Part shown: one piece after another, positions 10,447-19,393 of the stretch | Layout of the letters: every line of letters begins with the position of its first letter | Position numbering within the stretch: position 1 is the first letter of the stretch | Assembly (NCBI GenBank): GCA_037176905.1 | Contig: JBBBWG010007668.1 | Span: 1-62,207 of the forward strand | DNA: 62,207 nt | Source: Azolla pinnata | Taxonomy: Eukaryota; Streptophyta; Polypodiopsida; Salviniales; Salviniaceae | Direction: 5' to 3' | Program-made: the position numbers and the translations under genes | Notes under the pieces: model-generated | Told to the model about the DNA's origin: nothing | The model's database searches: none | The model's input: only the letters and a program-made list of their open reading frames with translations

Positions 10447-12533
10447 TCAACACGTCGGGCTCGACGAAGAGCGCACGAAAGTTTGAAGAAATTCCATCCA
10501 CCCGACGCGGGAGGAGCCGCCGTCTGCGGCGGCGGCCTGGCGGGCTCTGCCCTTCCAGATCCGGCAGTTGTCTCTCACCGCCAGGTGCGATCGGCCCATG
10601 AGCACCCCGACTTTCTCGCAAACCTCTTCCTTGGGAACGAATGCAGACTCGGGGTCGCCCTCGACGGCGAGGCCGACCCCCCAGCGATCGACGCATTGGC
10701 GGCAGTTGAGCATCTGGTCGCCAAAGTAGGGCCATCCGAGGATCGGAACGCCCGCGCAGATGCTTTCCAGGGTGGAATTCCATCCGCAGTGAGTCAGGAA
10801 GCCTCCGACAGCTCGATGGGCGAGGACCTGCTTCTGAGGGGCCCAATCGACGAGGCACAAGCGGTGGCGCATCCTGTCGAGATAGCCATCGGGGAAGGCG
10901 ATCGGCTTGTCGTCGGCCATCAGGTCCGGCCTCGCCACCCACAGTATCGGAACTCGGCTCGTTTCGAGGCCCAGCGCGAGCTCGCGGAACTGCTCGCCCG
11001 AGAGGATCGTAATGCTTCCGAACGACACGAACAATACTGACCCGTTCCCTTGCTCATCCAACCACGGCAAGCAACCGTGGTCCTCTTTCCGTAGCATCCT
11101 CGCGCAGTTGGCCTCGTCGTCTTCGCCGCGATTCCCGCCGCCTTCGTCGCCGTGGTCGTCGTCGAAGAAGAACCATCGCGGTAGCACGGGGCCTATATCG
11201 AACACCCTTCTCTTCGTGCGCTCCTCGATGCTCGCCAGCGAAGCCGCCTCCAGCTCCCGGAACGTGTTCACGAGCAGGCACGCGCTGTCGTCGATCGAAT
11301 CCAGGCATTCCTTCACGACCTGGAACATGGCGTTGCCCGCGTCGAGGGATTGAAGCGATGTCGAGATCTCGCTCCACTTGAGGGTTGTCACGCCGGGAAC
11401 GTAATCCACCGTTTCACCTGCCAAAGCATCGGTGCAGACGAGTCAGGATGCAACCCCATTGCTTTTGGTCCCATCTCTCAATCACAGCGAAAACGCTCGT
11501 GCGATCTGCGAAATGCAAGCGCCACATCAGATTTTGCCAGTAAACAAGCAACGGTTTCGAGAACAAGGATTTGCTTCATTCCTTCATTCCCATATGCTTC
11601 TTGCTCAAATCCATGGAGCTTTGCACACATCATGCCATCGTTGCGCTGACTAGAGCATTAATACCCCTGCACATTATGCAGTGAGTAGAAACAGCTGATC
11701 CTACATCAGTTGTCAAACACCAGTTCGGAAACCTGTCCTTCCAAGCAACATCTCTGGCACATTATACATTGACTAAACACAATCGATCCTCTACCTCGGT
11801 TGTCAAACACCGGTCCAGAAACCCCTTTCTTCCGAACAGAATTTGACATTCCGTGATTTGCATGCTTGCTCACATCCATGGAGCTTTGCACACCATGCCG
11901 TCGCTGCGCTGACTGGAGCCCAACATCTCCAAAGCATCATGCCTCGACTGGACACAGGTTTCGGAGAGAAGTCGAGAGAAACGAGGGTGAGCTGGGGCAC
12001 ACAACAATTGCTTTACCTAGGGCAGGCGGAGGGTCTCGGCGGAGGATGCAGTAGTAGGAGGCGAGGGTCCCAGCCGACTGCGGGCAGAAGACGATGCGGG
12101 GAAGGCCGAAGACACTGGCAAGCGAGCGCGTGAACGGGGTGTAGAGATCGGTGAGGATGCAGGTGATGGGCTGTTGGGATCGAAGCAGATTGCCCACGAT
12201 CTCGACCAGACCTCGATGATGCTCGAGTCGCCGAAGGGAAGCACAGACGTCGAAGACGGCTTGCTTCCCTGATGCATCGAGATCAGGCGAATCGGAAGGG
12301 ATGTCGAGGAGGTCGATATCAGCAGCAACGGCAGCAAGCGCGGGCCAGGAGCGCAGGATCGATTGCGAGCTTCCATGGCGGCTCATCCTGATGTTGGCCA
12401 CCGTGATGCGGAAGAAGCCGGAGGAGGCAAGCCGCAGGCAGAGCTCCACCATGGGCCCGATGTGGCCCTGCGCAGGATATGCCACAACCAGTGCATGAAG
12501 CTTCTCCATCTTCGACGGCTTCATCTTTGCCAT
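10447..12533 (-). CDS. UDP-glycosyltransferase A, family 1
   Basis: Exon 1 12017-12533 and exon 2 10447-11417 join in phase 1 to give 495 residues. It should transfer a sugar from a UDP-sugar to a small lipophilic acceptor in the cytosol; the acceptor cannot be read. The start MAKMKPSKMEK precedes ALVVAYPAQGHIGP, with catalytic His at about residue 24 and the partner Asp at about 129 (ILTDLYTPF). The PSPG box is complete at about 364-407: it starts WAPQKQVLAHRAVGG, contains THCGWNSTLES and ends in DQ, the Gln usually linked to UDP-glucose use. The donor CTAG|GTAAAG and acceptor TTGGCAG are canonical. The exons are GC-rich. The 599-bp intron holds duplicated segments, and the 5' side carries a four-copy repeat. 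Confidence 0.9.
11570..11960. repeat. Two interleaved direct repeats in the intron of UGT A
   Basis: TGCTCA(A/C)ATCCATGGAGCTTTGCACA recurs at about 11601 and 11867. A second unit, GCACATTAT..GATCCT..TTGTCAAACACC..AAACC, recurs at about 11670 and 11757. Together they make up most of the intron. Confidence 0.65.
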
Positions 12534-12579
12534 GGGAGACCAAAGAGTGTGAATGGCAGAAGCAGATCTTTCCGAGTTC

Positions 12580-13500
12580 TCCGAAGAACCATGGCTATGG
12601 AAAGAAGAAGCACAGTGTGCAAAACTGAGGAGCCTTTGCTTCCTTTTCTTTCCCCATTGTGAGCACACTGTCCCTTCTTCAGATAACAGATTAGCATCTC
12701 CTTTCTGGGTACCAGCTTCTTCCTCCTAATGTAAGGCCTTCCTTTCCTTCACCATCTCTGTCAGGTTGTGACCAGTTTCCATACCTTTTCCTTTCTTCCC
12801 AAACCCAAAGAGATTCTTGCCCATCAGGCTGCAAAAGATCTCCCCCCTGGATGAGAGCCACCATGGCTATGGAAGAAGAAACACAGTGCAAAACTGAGGA
12901 TATTTCCCAATTGTGAGCCTATCCTTCTTCAGATGACAGATTAGCATCTCCTTTCTGATGTAAGGCCTTCCTTTCCTTCACCATCTCTGTCATGTTGTGA
13001 CCAGTTCCCATACCTTTTCCTTTCTTCCCAAACCCAAAGAGATTCTTGCCCATCAGGCTGCAAAAGATCTCCCCCCTGGATGAGAGCCATGGCTATGGAA
13101 GAAGAAACACAGTGTGCAAAACTGAGGATCTTTAACATTGTGAGCCTGTTCCTTCTTCAGATGACAGATTAGCATCTCCTCTCTGATGTCTTTTCCTTCA
13201 CTATCTCTGTCATTTTGTGACCAGTTTCCATACCTTGTCCTTTCTTCCCAAACCAAAGAGATTCTTGCCCCATCAGGCTGCATAAAGATCCCCCTGGATG
13301 AGAGAACCATGGCTTTGGAAGAAGAAACACAGTGTGCAAAACTGGGGGGTCTTTGCTCCTCTTCGGATGACAGATTAGCATCTCCTTTCTTCTTCCTCCT
13401 AATGTGAGGCCTTCCTTTCCTTCACCATCTCTGTCATGTTGTGATCAGTTTCCAATACCTTTTCCATTCTTCCCAAACCAAAGACGATCCTCACCCAATG
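12580..13500. repeat. Four-copy 220-270-bp tandem repeat upstream of UGT A
   Basis: Units start near CCATGGCTATGGAAGAAGAAACACAGTG at about 12590, 12861, 13088 and 13307. Each runs through CAGATTAGCATCTCCTTTCT, a CTTCACCATCTCTGTCA segment, CCAGTTTCCATACCTTTTCC and GCCCATCAGGCTGCA. The first unit directly abuts the start of gene A, so the array looks like multiplied copies of its own 5' flank. Similar minus-strand peptides of 60-85 residues in each unit follow from the repetition. Confidence 0.8.
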
Positions 13501-13532
13501 TAGCTCTCGTCATCAGGACGAGAGCTACATTG
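13496..13532. other. Perfect 16-bp inverted repeat
   Basis: CAATGTAGCTCTCGTC and its exact reverse complement are separated by the five bases ATCAG. It could form a tight hairpin in DNA or RNA. It lies at the outer end of the tandem array upstream of gene A; no function can be assigned. Confidence 0.8.
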
Positions 13533-13746
13533 CATCCACAGGAGCAATTACAAGATGGTGGTCGAGATCCATACCAAACCCTTTCGTCTGGTGTCAGGTT
13601 GAGCTCTTCCTCCGCAGTTCTGTTCCACAGCATAGATGCTCACAGCATACTCCCATAACCTGTCTGTTGCAGAGATCAAAGACATGACCTGTCTGGAATG
13701 AGCACACTCCATAACTAGAGAGCACTGTGGTTTTTTCCAAGGAACA

Positions 13747-14520
13747 ACATCCTCTAACCCTAACCCTAACCCTAAACCCAACTCCAAATCTAACTAGAAT
13801 TTAAGGGTAAATTTAAGGGTAATCTGGAGCATAGATATTTTGCACCGAATCGACCAACTTTAGTATCAGCTGATGAACAGTGGGTTATAGTACCGATTAC
13901 TGGACGATATGACCAACAATTGATAAGGTCTATAGTATCAATCGAAAGTCTCTATAGGCAAAGGCATTGTCATGATAGCCTTTGTGTAGCGTTTTGGTCA
14001 TTTTTCAGATTGGAAGAAGAATTTGTTTGATATTTTGCATGCAAATCGATGTGTACAAACATCAAGAGTGTCCTCGAATCATGTTTCAGAGGCAAGATTG
14101 TAACTTTGAAGAGGGCCGGCCAATTCAGATGGAACAAAAGGCACGCGTTTTGCTCTGCTCCACTCCATTGATGGAACGCTCCCCACTGCTTCTACAGGAT
14201 TTTCCCCAGGGTCACATCACCAAAAGGAATCACTTTGCATATGTATGCATGTATCGGGCAAGACACTCCCTCCATCACAATACATACATCAAGCAAGATA
14301 TAGTGCTGAGCAGCCCTCCACGGTGACGCAGATGGTTCAATTGTGAAGCTCTTCTCTGCTACTATTGGCTGGTATATGGGTCAAAAAGACCATCATAAAC
14401 TGCATTCACAGTCAGTGCTATCACCTCCTTACTTTCATTGCTTGCAGTAGATGAATGATTCACAAAACATTTTGTGGAATACCACATCGGCAAGCATCAA
14501 AATGCACCTGCTGATTGGTC
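13747..14520. other. Intergenic sequence between UGT A and UGT B
   Basis: A short telomere-like run (AACCCTAACCCTAACCCTAAACCC) lies at 13755-13780. The rest shows no coding domain or repeat; the longest frame (13982-14326, 114 residues) is unremarkable. Confidence 0.45.
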
Positions 14521-14526
14521 TTCTTT

Positions 14527-14650
14527 AGGTGAACAGGTTTAGAAAAGCTCGATCAAATTCTTTCCGTCGAGCCCTGGAGGAGCTCCCTTCTCCTCTGATG
14601 GATGGCCTGGCGGACTCTTCTTTTCCAAATTTGAGCATTTTCTCAGCAAC
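14527..14650 (-). pseudogene. Duplicated fragment of the UGT B C-terminal coding end
   Basis: Directly 3' of gene B, the minus strand repeats its tail. ENAQIWKRRVRQAI matches gene B's ENAQIWKRRAHRAI and, after a frame change, KEFDRAFLNLFT matches KEFDEAFAKLSP, followed by a stop. At the DNA level, the words TTCCAAATTTGAGCATT, ATCAAATTCTTTCC and TTTAGGTGAA recur in both places about 160 bp apart. It is a partial tandem duplication with no function of its own. Confidence 0.75.
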
Positions 14651-14653
14651 TGC

Positions 14654-17022
14654 TCAAATGGGCCAGTCGATCAGTCTTTCTTTAGGTGAAAGCTTTGCAA
14701 AAGCTTCATCAAATTCTTTCCATTGAATAGTGGAGGAGCCGTCTTCTTCTCCGATGGCCCGATGGGCTCTTCGCTTCCAAATTTGAGCATTCTCTCGCAC
14801 CGATAGATCAGAAGGGTTCATAAGCATCCTGACCTTTCTGCATACCTCTTCTCTTGTTGCAAGATTGGAGTCATCCACCTGAATCTCAAGGCCGACCTCC
14901 CATCGGTCAACGCACTGACGGCAGTTGAGCCGTTGATCTGCAAAGTAGGGCCACCCAAGCATAGGCACACCAGCGCTGATGCTTTCTAGAGTGGAATTCC
15001 ATCCGCAATGCGTCAGAAACCCTCCGATGGCTCTATGGATAAGGACTTGCTTCTGTGGAGCCCAAGAGACAATGCACAGGCGATCATGCATTCTTTCGAG
15101 GTAGCCATCTGGGAAAACAATCGGTTTGTTGTCAATCATTAGGTCCAGCCTGATGACCCAGAGTATGGGCGTGAGGCTCATTTCCAGCCCTAGCGCAAGC
15201 TCCATGAACTGGTGGCTTGAGACAACTGTAATGCTTCCGAACGAAACAAACAGCACCGACTTATCTTCTTGTTTGTCTAACCACTGCAGGCAATCGTAGT
15301 CCTCTTTCCATAGTGAAGCCACGATCTTGCCCCCCTTCTCATCTCCATGATTCTTCTCCCTACCTTCATCAAAGTACCCTTCCGGTAGCAACGGACCTAT
15401 GTTGAACACTCTCCTCTTCAACCTCTCCTCGACGCATGACAGAGAAGCTTCTTCCAACGCCTGGAAAGTGTTCATAAGTAAGTAAGGGCTGTCTTCCATT
15501 GCAGCCACGCATTCGGTTATCATCTGGAAATTAGGATGATTCGGGTCGAGCGATTGAAGCGAATTCGAAATCTCGCTCCACTTGAGAGCTACCACACCCG
15601 GAACGTAATCAACCACTTCGCCTACACACAAAAACAGCCACGCATAATGTCAGAACACAACACAGCATAATTGGCATCGGTCAACCACAGTACATAGAAG
15701 TACCTATGCATCATCAAACACTTTGAAGATGTCTGATCCTTCAACGGAGCATCATCAAATACTTTAAAGATATCCGATCCTCGAGCAGAGAATCATCAAA
15801 TACTTCAAAAATATCCGATCCTTGAATGGAGCATACTAGATTCAACTGGTACCCAACAATATACAACACAAGCCTACAACATTTCCCATACAAGTTTTCG
15901 CCCTTTCCAAACAGGTTTTTTTTACATCCTTGTTCATCACACCGCTCCACGGACTACAATCTGGCACATATCCTGGCAGCTCCAGTACTAAGTTTTTCAG
16001 ACCTTTCCAACCAGACAAAACATCTCACCATCTGCTGCCTTTTTCAGCAGCAACCACATTTCACTGTGAAAGCACATCCTTGTACATTATGCAGCTCCAT
16101 GGACTAGAATTTAGTACATATCCTGGCAGCTCCAGTACTAAGTGTTTCAAACCTTTCCAGCCAGACAAAACACCTCACAATCTGCTGCCGTTTACGGCAG
16201 CAAGCACATTTTACTGGTTCACAAGTGGTGCGAGCACATCCTCGTACATTATGCAGCTCCATGAACTAGAATCTAGTACACATCCTGGCTGCTCCCTTAC
16301 TACGCAATTCAAGCCTTTCCAACCAGACAAAACACCTCACAATCTGCTGCCGTTTCCGGCAGCAACCACATTTCAGCGGTTCACACATGGTGCGAGCAAG
16401 CAAGCAATCCAGCACAACAAGTGGCCAAATTCAAGCTGATACCTGGTGTCGGTGGAGGGTCGCGACGGAGGACGCAGAGGTAGGAAGCGAGAGTTCCCGC
16501 AGATTGAGGGAAGAAGACGATGCGCGGCAGGTCGAACTTGCGAGCCAGGGCGCGAGTGAACGGGGTGAAGAAATCGGTGAGGATGCAAGTGAGGGGATGG
16601 CGAGATCTGAGCAGATCGCCAACGATTTGGACGAAACCTTGCTGCCGCTCGAGGAATCGAAGGGAGGTGAAGATGTCGAAGACGGCGAATTGTCCGGCCG
16701 TAGAGATGTCAGAAGGCGAGTCGGAAGGGATGTCGACGAGGTGAAGGTCGGCGCTGAGCGTCGGCTGGGACTGCAGGATGGATTGCAGGCGGACATGGTG
16801 ATTCCGGGCGATGCTTGCGAGCGTGATTCGGAAGCCATGGGGAGGAGAGGCGAGGCGGATGCAAAGCTCCATGAAAGGTCCGATGTGGCCTTGGGAAGGG
16901 AAAGCCACAGCCAGGGCATGAGGCTTCGTCCTCGCCGATGCATCGCCATCTCTTCCCTGCTCTTCTCCGCTCTTCTCCTCCGCTCTTCTCGACTTTCCGG
17001 TGCAAAGAGTAGAGCTCGCCAT
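14654..17022 (-). CDS. UDP-glycosyltransferase B, family 1
   Basis: Exon 1 16443-17022 and exon 2 14654-15621 join in phase 1 to give 515 residues. The start MASSTLCTGKSRRAEEK adds an unusually long basic and acidic N-terminus before ALAVAFPSQGHIGP (catalytic His about 46); the partner Asp is at about 150 (ILTDFFTPF). The PSPG box is intact, from WAPQKQVLIHRAIGG through THCGWNSTLES to ADQ. Exon 2 is visibly less GC-rich than in A, C and D, though the proteins align closely with A and C. An in-frame extension upstream of this ATG is poly-Phe, Leu and Ser from a GAA/TTC run and is rejected as the start. The 821-bp intron is almost wholly tandem repeats. It is divergent from gene C, with about 2.4 kb between starts. 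Confidence 0.9.
15715..15837. repeat. Three-copy 41-42-bp tandem repeat in the UGT B intron
   Basis: The unit is (C/A)ATCATCAAA(C/T)ACTTTxAAxATxTCxGATCCTxxAxxxGAG, repeated head to tail near the 3' end of the intron on the minus strand. Confidence 0.75.
15905..16400. repeat. Three-copy 150-165-bp tandem repeat in the UGT B intron
   Basis: Each unit carries GCTCCA(C/T)G(G/A)ACTA, ATCCTGGCAGCTCC, CAGACAAAACA(T/C)CTCAC(C/A)ATCTGCTGCC and GCAGCAA(C/G)CACATTT. Units begin near 15945, 16095 and 16257. The unit is not shared with the introns of A, C or D. Confidence 0.75.
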
Positions 17023-17039
17023 GGCCCTACAACCGAGCT

Positions 17040-17190
17040 CTTCGCGACAAGAAGAAGAAGAAGAAGAAGAAGAAGAAAGAATAAAGAACAAAGAAGAAGA
17101 AGAAGAAGAAGAAGAAAGAAGAAGAAAGAATAAAGAACAAAGAAGAAGAAGAAGAAATAAGAACAAAGAAGAAAGAAGAAAGAACATGTG
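17040..17190. repeat. GAA triplet run at the 5' edge of UGT B
   Basis: About 150 bp of GAAGAA broken by AAAGAATAAAGAACA units, lying 20 bp upstream of the gene B start and so probably within its 5' UTR or core promoter as CTT/TTC on the coding strand. Confidence 0.85.
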
Positions 17191-17235
17191 GAATGTGAAT
17201 TCTTATCCACATTTGGACCACAAATTATGTCGCAG

Positions 17236-18165
17236 ATCGAGCGATTTAACCACGGTGTGATTGATTTAATCTTGTCGCCGTAAGTCGTAATGTTCGTATT
17301 CGTTGATAATGTTAAACATGACACACCTACGAATGATGAATGAATGTGAATGTTGTGACTGCAATATATTTATCTTTCAATGCCGCGATCGTAATCAAGC
17401 TTGGCGTAGTGGAAACGTATCGTAATCTCAAACTTTCATCTTAGGTTTGAATTTTACCACGTTATGGTTGATTTCATCTCGTCGCCGTAGGTTGTAAATA
17501 TTCGCATTCGTTGCAAACGTGATACGTGAATATACGAATGATAAATGAATGTGAATGTTATGACCTTAATGTTTTTATTTTTCAATGTAGTAATCATAAT
17601 CAAGCTTGGCGTGGTGGGAAAGCACAATAATTTTAAACTATGAGCTTGGGGCTGAATTTTACCACACTATGATAGATATCATCTTTGTCATCGTAGGTCG
17701 TAATATTCGTATTCGTTGAAAATATTAAACGTGAATACACGAATGTAAATGTTATGCCTATAACAATTTTATTTTTCAATCTCAATGTATTGATAGTAAC
17801 CGAGCTTGACGTAGTGGTAAAGTACAATAATTTTAAACTATGAGCTTGGGTTTGAATTTTACGATGCTATGGTTGATTTCATTTTGTCACCATATTGTAG
17901 TATTTGTATTCATTGAAAATACGAAATGTGAATATATGAATGATAAATGGATGTGAATGTTATGATTGTAATACTGTAGTGGTAAAGTATAGTAATTTTA
18001 TACTAATATCAATTTTTTCTATTAATATCAATTTTATGTTTTAATTTGTGTCATTTGATTTTTTTATTACATCTTTAGTCCATATCTTCTATTTTATAAA
18101 AACCTTTTTCATTCTCGAATAATACTTTTATACTTGAATACAAATCCACAAATAAAATCTTGACT
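17236..18165 (+). mobile_element. Tandem array of tRNA-derived SINE-like units, about 200-205 bp each
   Basis: Unit starts are near 17396, 17601 and 17801, with partial units before (17236) and after (about 17971). Each head reads AAGCTTGGCGTAGTGG and about 42 bp later GGTTTGAATTTTAC. TGGCGTAGTGG matches the Pol III A-box consensus and the second word is a B box with C-to-T changes, at tRNA-like spacing. The last unit runs into a tail shared with the copy at 4085-4345. Head-to-tail SINE arrays are unusual. No target-site duplication was identified. Confidence 0.6.
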
Positions 18166-18169
18166 GAAA

Positions 18170-18840
18170 TTCTATGTTTGCCACCATGCCATGCACAAAC
18201 TTGGATTGATCAAAATGTTCATGTAATGGATTCCCTTTTCTTGACATGGCATCATTTAATGACATGTGAGCCCATAACAACCACCTCTAATTCATGGTGT
18301 TAGTTTTAACAACAAGGTGTCTTCTACCCCATGCCTTCTTAAGCATAAAACCAATGGGCAAGGCGTAAGGTAGAACCAAATGTTTGCTATCAAAGTGTAG
18401 TTGGGCATGGCCATGAAGGAACCAATTACACCCTAGTGTTATTGGGGAAGAGTTATTGTGGTAAGACATAAAACGAGTGTGTGAAAGCTAGGTTGGATTT
18501 GTGCGAAGGGGCAAATGATTGAGTTTAGCATCGAACTGGGCCACCAGGTTGGAACGGTTGTTGCTTTGAGCTAGCTAACTATTGGAGGGCGGTTTGCGTG
18601 AGGTTCTGGTGTGCAAAGTTTTTGTATCATCGTGGCCCTCAATCGTTGCCAAATTGGTCTTGGTTGTATCGGGTCGTTGGATGTCCACCTCGGATCTTGA
18701 CTAGTCTTCACGGAACACAAATTGCAAATTGAGAAGAGTAGGGGACCCCAAATGTGCAGCAGACAGACACAGGCGATCGATGACATCGAAAGTTTCAGGT
18801 GATTTGCCTGATTCATCTGGCGAGCGTCGAGTGACTTTCC
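18170..18840. other. Intergenic sequence, no gene recognised
   Basis: AT-rich to mixed sequence with frames under 100 residues. No domain, terminal repeat or tandem structure was seen. It lies between the SINE-like array and the ATCA microsatellite upstream of UGT C. Confidence 0.4.
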
Positions 18841-18849
18841 TCCTCGTAG

Positions 18850-18850
18850 C

Positions 18851-18921
<71 letters not shown>

Positions 18922-18943
18922 CATCCATCCATCCATCCATCTA
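18850..18943. repeat. ATCA then ATCC tetranucleotide microsatellite
   Basis: About 17 copies of ATCA continue directly into about five of ATCC. Located about 450 bp upstream of the gene C start. Confidence 0.95.
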
Positions 18944-19307
18944 TGGGATCCGGATGTTGTGCATCAACTGCAGGTCTCCCCCCCCGCCAGACATTTGCAG
19001 ATCGTACTCGGGGACTAGGGACAGGGGCCAGAATGCTCCCCATGACTTTGACACGAAAGATGGCGGAAAGGCAGCACTCAGGGGGAAAGAAAACGGCACG
19101 CAAAATCCGTCATGTGGAGATACTGTTGGCCCCACCCCCCCCCAACCCCACAAGGTTGTGGGTCATCTCTTTCAATAGCGGCGCAATGTCGGTGGTTGTG
19201 ATATCGGCGCGAGCAAGCCGCATGCGATAAGCATCATACGCATGATCATTTGCCCAATTGCACGGTATCTGCAGATATTTGCACATACTTAAAAACAGGA
19301 GCCTTGG

Positions 19308-19356
19308 CATGCATGCATGCATGCATGCATGCATTCATTCATTCATTCACTCATTC
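19308..19356. repeat. GCAT then CATT microsatellite in the UGT C leader
   Basis: Six to seven GCAT units, then CATT/CACT units, end about 40 bp before the first ATG of gene C. GCATGC words are self-complementary. Confidence 0.9.
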
Positions 19357-19393
19357 ATGCACATAGGCAAGAAGAGAAAGGGAAGAAAGAGAA

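Noticed and set aside
11937-12668. Longer N-terminus for UGT A starting at 12668
   Set aside because: The extra residues are 5' flank also found in the upstream tandem copies; MAKMKPSKMEK at 12533 gives the family N-terminus.
13496-13532. Intrinsic terminator
   Set aside because: No T run follows, and plant Pol II genes do not terminate this way.
16381-17324. Extended frames with poly-Phe/Leu/Ser upstream of UGT B
   Set aside because: Produced by the GAA/TTC triplet run; the UGT domain starts after the ATG at 17022.
18729-19178. 149-residue plus-strand frame
   Set aside because: Crosses the ATCA microsatellite (SINQSINQ), with no domain on either side.
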